The notes: generated from the sequence alone by a model not told the origin. Shown: positions 7,616 through 15,683, counted from the stretch's first letter. The stretch is 22,182 nucleotides of DNA from DASSBG01 sp965651365 (GCA_965651365.1 CBFGSA010000037.1:1-22182), one strand, 5' to 3'. Translations and numbers: made by a program.

Positions 7616-8081
7616 GGCTGAATTGTGGCAGCAGGCGATCCATGGCGCGCTCCAGCAGACGCAACACCGTCCTGAAGCCGTCGTCGCCGCCAAAATAGGG
7701 ATCAGGCACCTCAACGGTGTCGTCTATTCCGGCTTGCGACAGAAACAGGACCAGGCGCGCGTGGCCGCTCTCTGGCTGCAGTTCTTTCAGGCCGGCCAGG
7801 TTGCTGCGGTCCATCGCCATGATCCAGTCGTAGCGGTCGAAATCACGGGCCATCACCTGACGCGCGCTGTGTCGCTCCAGATCGTAGCCGTGAGCCCGTG
7901 CGACGGCGCATGCCCGTGCATCCGCGCCTTCGCCCACATGCCAGTTGCCGGTACCGGCCGAGGCCACCGGTACACTCAGGCCCGCTTCGCAAAACTTGCG
8001 TCGCGCGATCGCTTCAGCCAGCGGGGAACGGCAGATGTTGCCCAGGCACACGAACAAGACGCCCCTGCCGTGCTCATTCAT
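7611..8081 (-). CDS. Low-molecular-weight protein-tyrosine phosphatase
   Basis: This is a cytoplasmic cysteine-based phosphatase of 156 residues. The P-loop C-x5-R-S is at C12-S19 (VCLGNICRSP), immediately after the N-terminal strand as the family requires. The general-acid Asp is D127 in DPYFGG. The first eight bases overlap the end of kdsB, so the two are translationally linked. Bacterial members often act on tyrosine kinases that control exopolysaccharide export. No such kinase or polymerase is here, and the kdsB link suggests only a loose connection to surface polysaccharide. The last codon is CTG followed by TAG, and that stop lies inside a REP-like repeat, so the 3' end may have been set by repeat insertion. 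The full P-loop makes the family assignment secure; the physiological substrate is unknown. Confidence 0.92.
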   Translation of the reverse strand: MNEHGRGVLFVCLGNICRSPLAEAIARRKFCEAGLSVPVASAGTGNWHVGEGADARACAVARAHGYDLERHSARQVMARDFDRYDWIMAMDRSNLAGLKELQPESGHARLVLFLSQAGIDDTVEVPDPYFGGDDGFRTVLRLLERAMDRLLPQFSL

Positions 8082-8853
8082 GCGGCATCTCCCTCAAGTA
8101 TCGCTCCGCACGTTCGAGATCCTCAGGACTGTCGATTCCCGGGGGGAAAGGCTTGTCCACGATACGCACCGCGATCGGGTAGCCGTGCTCCAGCGCGCGC
8201 AGTTGCTCCAGTGACTCGACCTGCTCCAGTGTGCCGACCGGCAGCCGGGCAAAGGTGTTCAGAAACCCGGCCCGATAGGCATACAGGCCGACATGACGCA
8301 GCATGGGAACGCCTCGCGGCAGCCGGTCCGGTTGCGCCCGGAAGGCGTCCCTGGCCCAGGGCACCGGCGCGCGGCTGAAATACAGCGCGCGACCGCACCG
8401 ATCCAGCACCACCTTGACGCAGTCGGTCGAGCGCAGCGTGGCAAGATCGGACACCGGCGTGGCCAGCGTCGCCATCGGGGCGTCGTCCTCGACCAGGGCG
8501 GTCACGGCATGGCGTATGCCTTCGGCCGGCGCAAACGGCTCATCGCCTTGCAGGTTGATGACCGGCTCGTCGTCGCTCCAGCCGAGCATTCGGGCGCATT
8601 CGGCCAGACGATCGCTGCCGCTGGCGCAGTGGGCCGAGGTCATGCAGGGCACAACATCCATGTCCGCCACGGCGTCCAGCACCGCCTGATGGTCACTGGC
8701 GACCACGACGACTGCGGCGCCGCTGGCCTGCGCACGCCGAACCACATGCCGGATCAGGGCTTCGCCACCCAGCGGGCGCAAGGGTTTGCCGGGCAGGCGT
8801 GTGGCATCGTGGCGGGCGGGGATCGCCACGGTGAAGGGCGGCAGTGCGGTCAT
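8074..8853 (-). CDS. kdsB: 3-deoxy-manno-octulosonate cytidylyltransferase (CMP-KDO synthetase)
   Basis: KdsB activates KDO with CTP to CMP-KDO, the donor for the LPS inner core, in the cytosol. The 259-residue protein starts at ATG 8853 (MTALPPFTVAIPARHDATR). It shows the nucleotide-binding signature RLPGKPL (19-25), followed by ASDH, the CASGSDRLAE loop, INLQGDEPF, and YFSRAPVPW with VGLYAYR further on. E. coli KdsB has 248 residues with the same motifs. The frame is open upstream to 9042, but that part overlaps the histone-like gene and has no family similarity. The phosphatase gene starts inside its last codons, and the histone-like gene ends 28 bases before it, so co-transcription with both neighbours is likely. 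Its presence indicates a KDO-containing outer membrane, hence a Gram-negative. Confidence 0.95.
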   Translation of the reverse strand: MTALPPFTVAIPARHDATRLPGKPLRPLGGEALIRHVVRRAQASGAAVVVVASDHQAVLDAVADMDVVPCMTSAHCASGSDRLAECARMLGWSDDEPVINLQGDEPFAPAEGIRHAVTALVEDDAPMATLATPVSDLATLRSTDCVKVVLDRCGRALYFSRAPVPWARDAFRAQPDRLPRGVPMLRHVGLYAYRAGFLNTFARLPVGTLEQVESLEQLRALEHGYPIAVRIVDKPFPPGIDSPEDLERAERYLREMPHE

Positions 8854-8881
8854 CGCGCAATCTGGCAGTTGTGCAAAGAAA

Positions 8882-9664
8882 CTACTTGCCCGTCTTGGCA
8901 GACTTGCGTGCCGCGCTCTCGGCCGCATCCACCGTGTCGTGGCGCGTACCAGCCGTTGCCAGCGCATCGGCGTGCCGCGTATTGACGGGCCATACACGCC
9001 GGGACCGACGTGTACGATGCTTGGCGCGAACCTTGGCCACAAAGTCGGCGGCCGCCTGCTCGCGATCCAGCACCTGCTTGTTGACAGCGGCTCGGCGCTC
9101 GGCGGCTAGCTGGCGGGCGCTCTTGCCAGGCTTCATGTTGAGCAACGCCTTGGACATGGCCTTGACGGCCTTCTTGCGAGCACTGCGCTTTTTGGATGCG
9201 GTCTTCTTGCTGGCAGGCTTTTTCATTGCTGTCTTTTTTGCAACAGGCCTTTTCGCAACAGCGCTTTTCGCGGCTGACTTCCTGGCAGGTGCCTTGCGCG
9301 GCGCGGCCTTCGTTTTTGCAGCCGCTTTCCTGACCGTGGATTCGGTTGCAGCCTTCTTGCGTGCCGGCGCCTTGGCTGCGGACTTTTTTATTGTGGCCTT
9401 GGCTGACTTCCGGACCATACTCTTGCTGGCGGTTCTGGCCTTCTTCACCGCTGGCTTGCGTGCGGGGCTCCTGCTCTTGGCGGCGGCAGCCTTGCGCACG
9501 GTCTTGCTTGCTGCCGTACGCTTGCGCGCCGTGGTCTTCTTCGCCGGCTTGGCGCGGCTGGCGCTGGTCTTTTTTGTCGATTTTTTCTTTCCTGCAGCTG
9601 TGGCGGCGGATTTCTTCACGGCAGTCTGTGCGCGCTTGGGCTTGGCAGATCGGGACGTGGCCAT
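8882..9664 (-). CDS. Histone H1-like Lys/Ala-rich DNA-binding protein
   Basis: This 260-residue protein has two parts. Residues 1-168 are almost entirely Lys, Ala, Arg, Ser, Thr and Pro in irregular repeats such as RKAAAK, KKSA, KKTA and ARK. In that stretch I see no aromatic residue, no Asp and one Glu (E108). Residues 170-260 are a more ordinary basic helical segment (MSKALLNMKPGKSARQLAAE and onward). The composition resembles eukaryotic H1 tails, chlamydial HctB and Pseudomonas AlgP. The inferred role is non-specific DNA or RNA binding and nucleoid compaction. A ribosome-binding site GAGGA lies seven bases before ATG 9664. Such repeat tracts often vary in length between strains. It sits between rhomboid and kdsB, so its expression may be tied to envelope genes. 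Orthology to AlgP is uncertain. Confidence 0.8.
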   Translation of the reverse strand: MATSRSAKPKRAQTAVKKSAATAAGKKKSTKKTSASRAKPAKKTTARKRTAASKTVRKAAAAKSRSPARKPAVKKARTASKSMVRKSAKATIKKSAAKAPARKKAATESTVRKAAAKTKAAPRKAPARKSAAKSAVAKRPVAKKTAMKKPASKKTASKKRSARKKAVKAMSKALLNMKPGKSARQLAAERRAAVNKQVLDREQAAADFVAKVRAKHRTRRSRRVWPVNTRHADALATAGTRHDTVDAAESAARKSAKTGK

Positions 9665-9709
9665 GCGGTTTCCTCAGGTGTGCAGTGCCGAATCAGTGGT
9701 TATGGTGGA

Positions 9710-10321
9710 TCATGCGAATGACGGGTGCAACAGGCGCTCCACAAACAGCGCCAGTACCCGCGGTTCCATGATGATGGTGAACACGATGCCGTAGGCGGCG
9801 CCCCACAAGTGTGCGCTGTGGTTGATGTTGCCTCCGCCCTTGCGATCCATGTAGATCGAGTAGCCGATGTAGGCCACGGCAAACAGAATCGCCGGCACCG
9901 GTATGAAGTACAGGTAGATCAGGCTCCAGGGCGCCATCAGGATATAGGCGAACAGCACCGCCGACACGGCGCCCGATGCACCCAGCGAACGGTAGCCCGC
10001 GTTGTCGCGGTTGGCCAGCCAGGTCGGCAGGATCGACACCAGCAGACCCAGCAGGTAGAACACGGCAAATCCGAGCGGCCCCATCAGCCCCGTGTACAGC
10101 GGCTCCATGGCGCGACCAAAAAAGAACAGCGTGAACATGTTGAACAGCAGATGGGTTCCGTCGGCATGGATCAGGCCATAGCTCAGCAGCCGATAGTACT
10201 GGCCGCGCTGCACCGCCGGTGGCCACAGGATCAGTGAATCCAGCAGTTGCCGGTTGTTGAAGGCCATGAAGGACACGATGCAGGTCGCGGCGATGATGAT
10301 CAGGGTCGTGATCACGGGCAT
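9710..10321 (-). CDS. Rhomboid family intramembrane serine protease
   Basis: Rhomboids cleave transmembrane segments within the bilayer. From ATG 10321 the protein has 203 residues with about six hydrophobic helices (ITTLIIIAATCIVSF, LLFNMFTLFFF, GFAVFYLLGLLVSIL and later ones). The catalytic dyad is visible: S116 in GASGAVSA and H171 in SAHLWGAAYG. A His-containing loop (YGLIHADGTHLLFNM) matches the conserved HxxxxHLxxNM stretch of the family. The start is uncertain. ATG 10321 has AAAAAGGA directly against it with no spacer. An in-frame GTG at 10351 would add ten residues (ASCHAHQKG) but has no ribosome-binding site. The histone-like gene starts 45 bases downstream. The substrate is unknown. 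Confidence 0.9.
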   Translation of the reverse strand: MPVITTLIIIAATCIVSFMAFNNRQLLDSLILWPPAVQRGQYYRLLSYGLIHADGTHLLFNMFTLFFFGRAMEPLYTGLMGPLGFAVFYLLGLLVSILPTWLANRDNAGYRSLGASGAVSAVLFAYILMAPWSLIYLYFIPVPAILFAVAYIGYSIYMDRKGGGNINHSAHLWGAAYGIVFTIIMEPRVLALFVERLLHPSFA

Positions 10322-10370
10322 TCCTTTTTGGTGAGCATGACATGATGCCACGGACTGATGCGTACAGATA

Positions 10371-10395
10371 CAAAAAACCCGGCCGAAGCCGGGTC
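10371..10395 (-). terminator. Intrinsic terminator downstream of the secreted hypothetical gene
   Basis: On the minus strand GACCCGGC-TTCG-GCCGGGT is followed by TTTTTTG. The stem has seven to eight base pairs, the loop is a stable TTCG tetraloop, and a real T-tract follows. It lies 23 bases after the stop of the gene at 10418-10876 and upstream of the rhomboid gene. It therefore separates these two transcripts and implies that the rhomboid-to-tRNA block has its own promoter. Confidence 0.9.
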
Positions 10396-10417
10396 TTGTC
10401 GAGGTGCAGCACGAACT

Positions 10418-10876
10418 TCAGCGCCCGCGCTGGTAGTAGCTGTCGTCGCGGCCCACATAGCGGGTGTTGTAGCGATCGCGCTGGTCATAGCCATCGGAAT
10501 ATACCGGGTCGTCGCTGCGGTACACGCGCCGCTCGATCACCGTGGTGCGCGGCTGGAAGGCGTCGGCAATCACATGGGTGATGATGGCGCCGGCTACCAC
10601 GGCACCGAGCACTTCACCCGGCCCCCAATGGCCGGGGTGACGACGGTAGCTGTAGTATCTGCGCGAGGGCTGGTAGCGATAGTGGCGCGAATAGCCGTAG
10701 TTGCTGCGCGCATGGCGATCACCGTAATGGCCGTAGCCTGCGAATGCATATCGGGTGTGGCCGTCATGCCGACCATGGCCGCCGGCCAGTGCAGCCGGCG
10801 AAACGACCGCCATCATTACAACGGCGACCAGTCCAGGCAGAGCTTGCCGCATGGGGTCGAGGGAAAGGATTTTCAT
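10418..10876 (-). CDS. Secreted Tyr/His/Arg-rich hypothetical protein
   Basis: I do not recognise a named family. The 152-residue protein begins with a plausible Sec signal peptide: basic start, hydrophobic core GLVAVVMMAVV, and a likely cut after residues 29-31 (ALA). The mature part opens with a tract very rich in Gly, His, Tyr and Arg (residues 32-85, including YGYSRHYRYQPSRRYY). A glycine-spaced hydrophobic segment follows at about 87-107 (GEVLGAVVAGAIITHVIADA), reminiscent of glycine-zipper outer-membrane or periplasmic proteins. It ends in a Tyr/Arg/Asp-rich polar tail. Position in the periplasm or outer membrane is inferred from the signal peptide and segment; metal or nucleic-acid binding by the His/Tyr tract is possible but unproven. 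A strong terminator follows the gene. No strong ribosome-binding site is seen before ATG 10876. Confidence 0.7.
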   Translation of the reverse strand: MKILSLDPMRQALPGLVAVVMMAVVSPAALAGGHGRHDGHTRYAFAGYGHYGDRHARSNYGYSRHYRYQPSRRYYSYRRHPGHWGPGEVLGAVVAGAIITHVIADAFQPRTTVIERRVYRSDDPVYSDGYDQRDRYNTRYVGRDDSYYQRGR

Positions 10877-11085
10877 TTCAGAAATTCGCGATGAGGGCAG
10901 TCTCCAGTATGCCGGCGCAAGGTTAATTTCAACTGAAGGGTTCAGTAATCGTCCGGGTCAAGTTCCCGACCAGCCTCCACCCGGTATTCAGCCTGACCGG
11001 CAATGAAAACGGTTTCTGCAGCCACAGTGTGTGCCCCGCACGAGCCTGCTTCCAGTGTGGCCGGGCTGGCTGCTACGATGGCCGG

Positions 11086-12885
11086 ATGACCGAGCACAAG
11101 ACACCCGAACGCATCGCTGCCCTGCGCGCGGCGATGCGCGAAAACGACGTAACTGCCTGCCTGGTCCCCAGCGCCGATCCCCACCTTTCCGAGTACCTGC
11201 CCGCGCGCTGGCAGGCCCGGGCCTGGCTCAGCGGCTTTACCGGCTCGGCCGGAACGCTGATTGTGACGCAGGATTTTGCCGGACTGTGGACCGACTCGCG
11301 CTATTTCGAGCAGGCGCAGCGGCAACTGGCCGGCAGCGGCGTTGAACTGATGCGGCTCCGGATCCCGCACCAGCCCGAGCATCTGGACTGGCTGGGCGAG
11401 CATCTGGGCACGGGCGACACGCTGGCCGTGGATGGCGCCTGTCTGTCGCTGGCGGCACAACGGCGGCTGCACGCAGCGCTGGCAGAAGGCGGCTCACAAG
11501 TTCGTACCGATCTGGATCTGCCCGGGTTGATCTGGAGTGGGCGTCCCGATCTGCCGACAGAAGCTGTCTACGAACAGCCGCCGGAATACGCCATTCGCAG
11601 CCGTCGCGACACGCTGGCCGAATTGCGCCGCCGCATGGCACAGGCCGGCGCCACACATCACCTGGTCAGCGCGCTGGACGAGATTGCCTGGCTGAGCCAT
11701 CTGCGCGGCTCGGATGTCGAATGCAATCCGGTTTTTCTGGCCCATCTGCTGGTCGATGCCACGCATGCCACCCTGTTTGTCGGATCAGGCAAGGTGCCTG
11801 CGGAACTGGCGGCGCAACTGGCTGAAGACGGGTTCCGCCTGGCCGATTACGACTCGGTGATACAGCGCCTGGCCGACCTGCCCGCGGAAGCCGGTTTGCT
11901 GCTGGACCCGGCGCATGTGGTGGTGGCACTGGTGAACACGCTTCCCGCCACGGTGAAGCGCATCGAGCAGCCCGGCCCGCTGACCCGCATGAAGGCCGTC
12001 AAGAGCGAGGGCGAACTGGCGCATATCCGCACCACGATGCGCGAGGATGGCGCGGCACTGGTGCAGGCTTTTCACCGCATCGAAACGGCACTGCGCAACG
12101 GCGATGTCGTGACCGAGCTGGATGTGGGCTCGTGGCTGCACGAAGCGCGTGCGGCGCGCCCCGGTTTTGTCGGCGAGAGTTTCGCCACCATCGCCGGCTA
12201 CATGGCCAACGGCGCCCTGCCCCATTACCAGGCCACGGCCGATGCACACGCCGAGCTCGGTCTGGACGGCCTGCTGCTGGTCGATTCCGGTGGCCAGTAC
12301 CTGGGCGGCACCACCGACATCACGCGCATGTGGGCGTTCGGCGCAACTACCGACGAACAGCGGCGTGATTGCGCCCTGGTGCTGAAGGGCATGATCGGCC
12401 TCGGCCGTGCCCGCTTTCCAGCCGGTGCCAGCGGCCCGCAGCTCGACGCCCTGGCGCGTGCGCCGCTGTGGCAGGCCGGCCTGGACTTCGGCCACGGCAC
12501 CGGGCATGGCGTGGGCTATTTCCTCAACGTGCATGAGGGCCCGCACGGCATCCGACCGCCTGCATCCGGCGCGCAACTGGTCCCGCTGGAGCCGGGCATG
12601 ATCACATCCATCGAGCCCGGCGTGTACAAGCCAGGCCGCCACGGGGTACGCCACGAGAATCTCGCGGTGGTGGTGGAAAGCGAAGAAACCGAGTTCGGCC
12701 GCTTTCTTGCCTTCGACACCCTGAGCCTGTGTCCGATCGATACCCGTGCCCTGGACATCGCGCTGCTCGCCCAGCACGAGCGCGACTGGCTCAACACCTA
12801 TCATGCCCGAGTCGAAGTCGAGCTGGCGCCGCTGCTGGATGAAAATGATCGCATCTGGTTGCACGAGCGCTGCAAGCCGGTTTGA
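11086..12885 (+). CDS. Xaa-Pro aminopeptidase (aminopeptidase P, three-domain form)
   Basis: This M24 metallopeptidase releases an N-terminal residue preceding proline. From ATG 11086 (MTEHKTPERIAALRAAM) it has 599 residues. That matches the long form, with two creatinase-like N-terminal domains, the pita-bread catalytic domain and a short C-terminal domain, as in eukaryotic cytosolic APP1. The E. coli PepP form is shorter at about 440. The five dinuclear-metal ligands are present: D400 (LLLVDSGG), D411 (GTTDITRM), H474 (GHGTGHGVG), E510 (TSIEPGVY) and E524 (VRHENLAV). No signal peptide is seen, so it is probably cytosolic. The frame is open to 11029, but the extra residues (Cys-rich) do not fit the family. 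It stands alone: the gene upstream is divergent and a repeat element follows 18 bases after the stop. Confidence 0.94.
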   Translation: MTEHKTPERIAALRAAMRENDVTACLVPSADPHLSEYLPARWQARAWLSGFTGSAGTLIVTQDFAGLWTDSRYFEQAQRQLAGSGVELMRLRIPHQPEHLDWLGEHLGTGDTLAVDGACLSLAAQRRLHAALAEGGSQVRTDLDLPGLIWSGRPDLPTEAVYEQPPEYAIRSRRDTLAELRRRMAQAGATHHLVSALDEIAWLSHLRGSDVECNPVFLAHLLVDATHATLFVGSGKVPAELAAQLAEDGFRLADYDSVIQRLADLPAEAGLLLDPAHVVVALVNTLPATVKRIEQPGPLTRMKAVKSEGELAHIRTTMREDGAALVQAFHRIETALRNGDVVTELDVGSWLHEARAARPGFVGESFATIAGYMANGALPHYQATADAHAELGLDGLLLVDSGGQYLGGTTDITRMWAFGATTDEQRRDCALVLKGMIGLGRARFPAGASGPQLDALARAPLWQAGLDFGHGTGHGVGYFLNVHEGPHGIRPPASGAQLVPLEPGMITSIEPGVYKPGRHGVRHENLAVVVESEETEFGRFLAFDTLSLCPIDTRALDIALLAQHERDWLNTYHARVEVELAPLLDENDRIWLHERCKPV

Positions 12886-12903
12886 TGTTTGCTAGTAAAT
12901 CTC

Positions 12904-13085
12904 TGTAGGAGCGCGCGATGCGCGCGAATGGCGCTTGCGCCAGGATCAAGAGCTTTTTGTCCGCGAAGAACGCCAAGGACGCGAAGAAAGCCATGGACTG
13001 CTTTTGCTCTATTTGCGTTCCTTTGCGTTCTTTGCGGACTGTATTGCTTTTCGCCCTTGCTTCGCGCACATGGCGCGCTCCTACA
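12904..13085. repeat. Nested inverted-repeat element (REPIN/MITE-like) between the aminopeptidase and parE
   Basis: Two nested inverted repeats span about 182 bp. The outer arms, 12904-12928 and 13061-13085, both read TGTAGGAGCGCGC then a variable base pair, ATG and CGCGAA when taken inward, with about two mismatches over 25 positions. The inner arms, 12959-12986 and 13011-13039, read GTCCGCGAAGAACGCCAAGG and GTCCGCAAAGAACGCAAAGG inward. The outer arms match the REP-like copy at 7590-7615. The inner arms match the widespread heptad-like CGCAAAG/AACGC repeats seen between proteobacterial genes. The transcript could fold into one long interrupted hairpin. No transposase is encoded, so mobilisation in trans (for example by a RAYT-type transposase) is inferred. 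Confidence 0.75.
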
Positions 13086-13137
13086 CAAAAACTCCTTGCG
13101 CGCTAAACTTCCGCCCTTGCCCACACCCGACACCCGC

Positions 13138-15027
13138 ATGGCCAACCGCTACAACGCTGCCGACATCGAAGTTCTCTCCGGCCTGGATCCGGTGCGCCGC
13201 CGTCCCGGCATGTACACCGACACCAGCCGACCCAACCACATGGTTCAGGAAGTGGTGGACAATTCGGTGGACGAGGCGCTGGCCGGTCACGCAAAGAAGA
13301 TCGAGGTCGCCCTGCACAAGGACGGCTCGATCGAAGTCAGCGACGATGGTCGCGGCATGCCGGTCGACATCCACCCCGAGGAAGGCATTCCCGGGGTCGA
13401 GCTGATCATGACCCGCCTGCACGCGGGCGGCAAGTTCAGTCACCGCAACTACGCCTTCTCCGGCGGCCTGCACGGCGTGGGCGTGTCGGTGGTCAATGCG
13501 CTGTCGGAAAAACTGGAAGTCACGATTCAGCGCGAAGGCAAGGAATATCGCATGGCCTTTGCCGGCGGCGAAGTGGCCGCGCCACTGGCCGAAACCGGCA
13601 GTGTGGCCAAACGCCGCACCGGCACGACGCTGCGCTTCTGGCCCGATGCGCAGTATTTCGACTCGGTCAAGCTCTCCCTGCCGCGACTGAAACATCTGCT
13701 GCGGGCCAAGGCCGTGCTGTGTGCCGGGCTGGAGCTGAGCCTGACGGATGAAAACACCGGCGAGCAGGAAACCTGGCGTTACGAGGACGGCCTCACCGAC
13801 TACCTCGGCGGGGCGCTGGAGGGACTTGAATGCCTGCCGGCCGAGCTGTTCGTGCGCCACAGCGAACGCGACAGCGAAGGCCTGGACGTGGCTCTGACCT
13901 GGGTACCCGAGGGCGAACTGGTACAGGAAAGCTACGTCAACCTGATCCCCACCGCCCAGGGCGGTACCCACGTCAACGGCCTGCGCAGCGGCCTGATCAG
14001 CGCCGTGCGCGAGTTCTGCGACATCCGCAACCTGCTGCCGCGCGGCATCAAGCTGGCGCCGGATGATGTGTGGGAGCGGTTGTCGTTCGTGCTCAGCGTG
14101 CGCCTGCGCGATCCGCAGTTTGCCGGCCAGACCAAGGAGCGCCTGTCTTCACGGCCAGCCGCCGCGCTGGTCGAAAGCACCATCCACGACGCCTTCAGTC
14201 TGTGGCTCAACCAGCATGTGAAACTGGGCGAGCAGATCGCGCAACTGGCCATCGACCACGCCAGCGCCCGGCTCAAGAAGGCCAGGCAGGTCAAGCGCAA
14301 GAAGATCACCCAGGGCCCCGCCCTGCCCGGCAAGCTGGCCGATTGCGCCAGTCAGGATCTGGAGCAGACCGAACTGTTCCTGGTCGAAGGCGACTCGGCC
14401 GGCGGCAGCGCCAAGCAGGCCCGCGACAAGGACTATCAGGCCATCTTGCCGTTGCGCGGCAAGATCCTGAACACCTGGGAGGTCGAGTCCGGCTCGGTGC
14501 TGTCCTCGGAGGAAGTGCACAACCTGGCCATCGCCATCGGCTGCGATCCGGGCAGGGACGACCTGTCCGGGCTGCGCTACGGCAAGGTCATCATCCTGGC
14601 CGATGCCGACTCGGACGGTCTGCACATCGCCACCTTGCTGTCGGCCCTGTTTCTGCGCCACTTCCCGGCCCTGGTCAAGCAGGGCCACGTGTTCGTGGCC
14701 ATGCCGCCCCTGTTCCGGGTCGATGTCGGCAAGCAGGTGTTCTACTGCCTGGACGAAGAGGAAAAGCGCATCCTGATGGAGCGCATCGAACGCGAGAAGA
14801 TCAAGGGCGCCGTCAGCACCACCCGCTTCAAGGGTCTGGGCGAAATGAGCGCGGCGCAACTGCGCGAGTCCACCATCCACCCCGACACCCGGCGTCTGGT
14901 CCAGCTGACGGTCCAGAACGACCAGGCCACACACAAGCTGATGGACATGCTGCTGGCCCGCAAGCGCTCTGCCGACCGCCGCGCCTGGCTGGAGGAAAAA
15001 GGCGATCTGGCCATGCTCAAGGTCTGA
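13138..15027 (+). CDS. parE: DNA topoisomerase IV subunit B
   Basis: ParE is the ATPase subunit of topoisomerase IV, which with ParC decatenates replicated chromosomes. From ATG 13138 (MANRYNAADIEVLSGLDPVR) it has 629 residues, against 630 in E. coli. The GHKL ATPase site shows E38 and N42 (QEVVDNSVDEA), SDDGRGMPVD (68-77) and the GGLHGVGVSVVNALS loop. The TOPRIM domain shows E417 (LFLVEGDSAGGSAKQARD) and D489/D491 (LADADSDGLH). MYTDTSRPNHM near residue 25 is typical of ParE rather than GyrB, as is the short length without the GyrB insertion. The frame extends upstream to 12889, but that part translates the repeat element and is not protein. parC is not in the window. Promoter signals could lie in the 52 bases between the repeat and the ATG. 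Confidence 0.97.
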   Translation: MANRYNAADIEVLSGLDPVRRRPGMYTDTSRPNHMVQEVVDNSVDEALAGHAKKIEVALHKDGSIEVSDDGRGMPVDIHPEEGIPGVELIMTRLHAGGKFSHRNYAFSGGLHGVGVSVVNALSEKLEVTIQREGKEYRMAFAGGEVAAPLAETGSVAKRRTGTTLRFWPDAQYFDSVKLSLPRLKHLLRAKAVLCAGLELSLTDENTGEQETWRYEDGLTDYLGGALEGLECLPAELFVRHSERDSEGLDVALTWVPEGELVQESYVNLIPTAQGGTHVNGLRSGLISAVREFCDIRNLLPRGIKLAPDDVWERLSFVLSVRLRDPQFAGQTKERLSSRPAAALVESTIHDAFSLWLNQHVKLGEQIAQLAIDHASARLKKARQVKRKKITQGPALPGKLADCASQDLEQTELFLVEGDSAGGSAKQARDKDYQAILPLRGKILNTWEVESGSVLSSEEVHNLAIAIGCDPGRDDLSGLRYGKVIILADADSDGLHIATLLSALFLRHFPALVKQGHVFVAMPPLFRVDVGKQVFYCLDEEEKRILMERIEREKIKGAVSTTRFKGLGEMSAAQLRESTIHPDTRRLVQLTVQNDQATHKLMDMLLARKRSADRRAWLEEKGDLAMLKV

Positions 15028-15122
15028 ACGATCGACGACGCCCGCAAGCCCGATACCGCCGGGGTTTCTGCCGCATGCCGCTGGCGCTAAAGTGTCCTCA
15101 TACCACCGCTTCGAAGATTGCC

Positions 15123-15638
15123 ATGACACTTTCCGCACCCTTCAAGATCAATGCATGGATCGAGGACAACCGCCACCTGCTCAAACCACCGGTCGGCAAC
15201 AAGTGCATCGTCGATGGCGATTTCATCATCATGGTGGTGGGTGGGCCGAACGTGCGCAGCGACTACCACTACGATGAAGGCCCGGAGTTTTTCTACCAGA
15301 TCGAGGGCGAGATGGTGCTCAAGGTTCAGGACCAGGGCGAGGCATGCGACATCCCGATCCACGCCGGCGAGATGTTCTACCTGCCGCCGCGGGTGCCACA
15401 CTCGCCACAGCGCATGGCCGAATCGGTCGGGCTGGTAATCGAGCGCAAGCGCCTTGCCAGCGAACGCGACGGCCTGATGTGGTACTGCGAGCGCTGCAAC
15501 CACAAGCTGTACGAGGAGTACTTCACTCTGGAGAGCATCGAACAGGACTTCCCGCCTGTTTTCGAGCGCTTCTACCAGTCGCGTGAGGCGCGCACCTGCG
15601 ATGTCTGCGACCACCTGAATCCGGCGTCCGGCCAATGA
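15123..15638 (+). CDS. nbaC: 3-hydroxyanthranilate 3,4-dioxygenase
   Basis: HAAO opens the ring of 3-hydroxyanthranilate, giving the precursor of quinolinate for NAD synthesis or of further kynurenine-route catabolism. The 171-residue cupin has all known functional residues: iron ligands H49 and E55 (DYHYDEGPEFF) and H93 (VPHSPQR), and substrate arginines R45 and R97. It also has the rubredoxin-like metal site C122/C125 (YCERC) and C159/C162 (CDVC) found in bacterial forms. The start ATG 15123 gives the usual N-terminus; a longer frame through parE in another phase is spurious. It lies 95 bases after parE and 45 bases before the FUSC gene. No other kynurenine-pathway gene is in view, so the pathway end-point cannot be read here. 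Confidence 0.95.
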   Translation: MTLSAPFKINAWIEDNRHLLKPPVGNKCIVDGDFIIMVVGGPNVRSDYHYDEGPEFFYQIEGEMVLKVQDQGEACDIPIHAGEMFYLPPRVPHSPQRMAESVGLVIERKRLASERDGLMWYCERCNHKLYEEYFTLESIEQDFPPVFERFYQSREARTCDVCDHLNPASGQ

Positions 15639-15683
15639 TTCCGGTTGTGTGCCGACAACGCACCCGTATCGGCAAACGATGAC

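Noticed and set aside
8844..9794. 316-codon plus frame opposite the histone-like gene
   Set aside because: It is the complement of Lys/Ala codons (Phe/Leu/Ala-rich), giving a false membrane-protein look. The minus frame has a ribosome-binding site and a recognisable composition.
12959..13039. Possible CRISPR repeats in the CGCGAAGAACGCC region
   Set aside because: The units are inverted, not direct, with no regular spacers and no cas genes.
12889..13137. 83-codon N-terminal extension of parE
   Set aside because: It translates the inverted-repeat element; ParE homologues begin at about MANRYNAADIEVLSGLD.
14070..15122. 351-codon extension in front of the dioxygenase, in another phase through parE
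   Set aside because: It is out of phase with parE, which is certain, and HAAO proteins start at about MTLSAPFKIN.
14149..15138. 329-codon minus frame opposite parE
   Set aside because: Antisense shadow of a certain gene.
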